Positions 61,290-64,000 of a DNA stretch of 64,000 bases are shown here, piece by piece (within the stretch, counting starts at the first letter, position 1; each line of letters opens with the position of its first letter). This DNA comes from Stictocephala bisonia. Taxonomy: Eukaryota; Arthropoda; Insecta; Hemiptera; Membracidae. Under the pieces are notes generated by a model. That model made no database searches. It saw nothing but the letters and a program-made list of their open reading frames with translations, and was not told where the DNA came from. The position numbers were made by a program, and so were the translations under genes. The stretch spans positions 620,001 through 684,000 of the forward strand of contig JAQJVL010000127.1 in NCBI GenBank assembly GCA_035578905.1, in the 5' to 3' direction.

Positions 61290-61430
61290 TTTCCGGATCA
61301 CTTTCTTTACGTCCTCGGGTGTCCTAAACAATGACTGTCTCACGAAGTGATCTACATTGTTGTTTTACCTTGTAATAAGTTTTAGTCTAAGCTCACGTCA
61401 TGTGCTCTGTTTATCCAAGTTTAAAGTAAT
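61290..61430 (-). repeat. Dispersed repeat, inverted partner of 22.4 kb
   Basis: Reverse complement of the words at 22437-22575, same order. Confidence 0.8.
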
Positions 61431-61678
61431 TTAAGTGTTATTAAATATCTAAATATAAACGTATTTTTCAATTTCTACCTATTTTATAGTTTGTATTAGG
61501 TTGTATTTAAAACATTCCGTTTACAAATATGTTAGTTATTTAACGTGTGTATTATGTTTACTTAAAACTTTATACTTTAACATAAATTGCACTTTATTAT
61601 TTAAAGTTTTCACTTACATAAATGTTTAATGACTTTATATGTACAACTCATTTATAATTACTATTATTTTCTTCTGCC

Positions 61679-61680
<2 letters not shown>

Positions 61681-61734
<54 letters not shown>
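61681..61734. repeat. (AT)27 microsatellite
   Basis: Uninterrupted. Confidence 0.98.
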
Positions 61735-61736
<2 letters not shown>

Positions 61737-61739
61737 CCC

Positions 61740-62250
61740 AAACCTACCTAGGTGGGTTGGGTGGTGTATTTTTACAACGGCTTATGTTAACAAGGAAATA
61801 CAATAATATTAAATATGTTCTATTTAAATTGTTTAGATAACCCCAAGTTGGTAGGACCGAAATTTTAACTGAGCCAACGTTCGTTACTTCACTCGCTGAT
61901 TTTTAAATTTTTATATTTATTAACTGGATTTTGCAGATACGCTCCCTTTTGACGCATAAGAATTGACGTTAGGTAAAATATGAACTTAAATAACCAAATA
62001 GATTTACTGAAAAATATATATAACTATTTATGTTCTTATTTTCAAAAATAACAAATTATACATACATTGTACTGTGTCAGAGATATGCTCCAACTGTAAA
62101 GTAATTAATATTTTTAAACGCTATACGTATACAAGGGTAAACAAATTTTAAACCTATTTTATTTTGATCTGTATTGTTACGTTACTTTAGAAAATATCTT
62201 TACTAAACTTATTTTTTCTTAAGATTCAAATTCGTTTTATCCGCCATTAA
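61740..62250. other. AT-rich stretch, nothing seen
   Basis: GGTGGGTTGGGTGGTGTATT at about 61750 may be a worn minisatellite unit. Confidence 0.35.
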
Positions 62251-62256
62251 AAAAAT

Positions 62257-62480
62257 GTCGGCACTAGTGGCGCAGTGCTGTAACTCAGCTATTTTGGGGT
62301 AAAGGGCTGTGGAGATTGAACGCGATAGGTTCTTTGCTCGGTCCTCTGAATACCAAAATGACATCCACTCAATAGTTGACGTGAACCCTACTTAATACGT
62401 CTGTGGTGTCCGTGTTTGTCGGTAGTCAAAATTAGGATGTCATTTAGGGGAGCGAATTGAGGATGAGGCTTATTAAGTCT
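62257..62480 (+). mobile_element. SINE-like repeat, 5' half
   Basis: Best-preserved head of the family: GTCGGCACTAGTGGCGCAGT followed by GCTGTAACTCAGCTA. It continues to GTCAAAATTAGGATGTCATT and loses similarity near GGATGAGGCTTATTAAG. The 3' half is missing. Confidence 0.8.
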
Positions 62481-62484
62481 ATAA

Positions 62485-63060
62485 ATAGTACACTTAAACA
62501 AGATTTACTAAACACCATTTTGATATATTATAATTTATTCTGATTTATGCACTAACCTGGTATGCATCATTTTTTTACCATTGAACAAGACATATTGTGC
62601 CCTGTTTATTGTATTTAGCGCACGTTAGGTGTTCAGCAGTGGAGTAACAACGTACCACCACTTGGTGCGTGGGTGGTGCATATAACTTTAACTTTTAAGT
62701 TTTCCATTTTCTTGATAGTATTTAGTTGTAAGATATAACTCTAAAGATATACATATATAACTCTAAAGATATAACTCCAATGTACGGTTAACACTACAAC
62801 TCGTTGTGTTTTTATTATCTGAATACTAAATAATGATTTGATTTAATACTTCTAGGCTTGATTTGTTATTATAAATCAAACCAATAAATCTCCTCTGCTG
62901 CTAATGACGTAATGGGTGGGGCCTGCTACAGGAGTGCCACCATGTATCCTACCGTCTGTCTAGTTTCTATGAACATTTTTAAATGAAGAGACACAGTAGG
63001 GAAAGAGTGGTTCTCTGTCTCACCTACGCCAATCATATCTTCTCTCTCACTCCGGTTGTA
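62485..63060. other. Stretch without gene
   Basis: Slightly GC-richer near 62895-63060, with no recognised domain or repeat partner. Confidence 0.4.
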
Positions 63061-63063
63061 CAG

Positions 63064-63150
63064 CTCATTAATTGGGGACACAACTCGTTACTAAGACAGC
63101 TTTATTTCGACTGTCCAACAACAACTCATTAATATATTACTGACATTTCT
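63064..63150 (+). repeat. ~120-bp dispersed repeat, partial copy 3
   Basis: CTCATTAATTGGGGACACAA, ACTCGTTACTAAGACAGCTT and CGACTGTCCAACAACAACTC. Confidence 0.7.
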
Positions 63151-63453
63151 GTTCATACCAAACCTCGTCTGTATAAAATGATTTATTTTCAATAAAATAG
63201 GGAACTAAAGATTCTAATATGTTTTAGAGGTTACTCATATGTAAATATGGTTTTGATAAAATATAATAATATTTATTTTTTACTTAAGTTCTCCTGTGAA
63301 CTTCTCATTAAAATAACAACCATACATCACAAAAAGAACTCAGAGTTTGTTTTTGCCTGGATATTTAACAAGGATAAATGTATAATATTATACTAATTCA
63401 TTACCTGTTATAGGCCTGTAGGTTCCCTTAATTTAATCTATTTATAATTTCTC

Positions 63454-63590
63454 ACTGTCTAAAGTGGTCGTTCATTTGTCATTAATCGGCGCTACAACTC
63501 ATTACTCAGACAGCTGTAGTTCAATTGTCCGATATCACTCATCATTAATCAACCTTTCACAGAGTCATTCCCTTCCAAAGATAATTATAG
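63454..63590 (+). repeat. ~120-bp dispersed repeat, copy 4
   Basis: Closest relative of 20874-21000. Only about 300 bp separate it from copy 3. Confidence 0.85.
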
Positions 63591-64000
63591 TGGAGTCCGT
63601 CTGTTTGATTTATTTATGAATAATATATTAGGTTTGGAAAGCAATTAAAAGTGTTTCGCTTGATTGTATTGATTAGATAATTTATTTTTTTTAATTCAAA
63701 TTGTATACTGTCCACAGTAGTAATTCTAAGTCCATTATGATTTGATTTTTTTAAAGTTTTTTCTGAAAGAACCAGAAAGACATTAGAAAAACCATATTAT
63801 TTAACCTAATTACTATTTTCTTTCTTATTCAATTATCAGATGTGCCATTATTGTAAGCATGACTCACAGCCTATAAAATTTCGCTAACGATTATGGCAGG
63901 GCTATAAGAATGCTCAAATCAATTCAATTCAACTCTAAATCCGGTAGGTGATCTCAGATTCTCAATTGTTGTATGTTTGAGACTTTGGATACTTGAGGGT
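63591..64000. other. AT-rich end of window, nothing seen
   Basis: No supported feature. Confidence 0.4.

Overview
This is gene-poor, repeat-dense eukaryotic DNA, most likely from an insect or another arthropod. By eye it is about three-quarters A+T. It carries decayed Jockey-type and other non-LTR retrotransposons, SINE-like repeats, small DNA transposons with TTAA, TA or TTAT target duplications, and tandem arrays. I found no bacterial-style gene organisation, no intact gene, no rRNA and no convincing tRNA gene. The species cannot be fixed from the sequence. There is one assembly gap (2379-2877).

Layout. A ~2.4 kb segment (1-2378, cut by the gap) recurs in direct orientation at 30334-32396. 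The first copy holds an extra element bracketed by a perfect 17-bp inverted repeat. 6.7-7.6 kb is a Jockey-like LINE fragment whose endonuclease part is inverted relative to its RT part. 7.8-22.4 kb is mostly AT-rich filler with short dispersed repeats, a TTAT-flanked MITE (19.35 kb) and a minisatellite with a perfect 110-bp higher-order repeat (14.9 kb). 22.9-27.4 kb has four landmarks: a head-to-tail SINE dimer, a LINE C-terminal fragment, a third SINE, and a TTAA-flanked element with a 36-bp G-quadruplex-type minisatellite inside it. 32.6-35.8 kb is a long, inactivated Jockey/CR1-type LINE.

35.6-50.1 kb is a duplicated block. A ~3.7 kb segment (D, 36430-40216) recurs at 45512-50130 (D'), and two of its blocks recur at 28.2-29.4 kb. 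D is followed by a second copy of the LINE 3' end plus its flank. D' carries an eight-unit modular tandem array (49289-49983) inserted exactly at a TTAA that is empty in D. Further right are a degenerate ~131-bp satellite (51.8-53.0 kb), a GC-rich island with an exon-like end (55.6-56.7 kb), a ~295-bp foldback transposon (59.8 kb), another SINE (62.3 kb) and two copies of a ~120-bp repeat.

There are no cooperating genes here, so what is notable is repeat biology. A ~36-bp GT-rich minisatellite motif occurs at eleven or more places, at two of them next to or inside LINE sequence. The array at 49.3 kb has constant and interchangeable modules, and nearly all its unit lengths are multiples of three.
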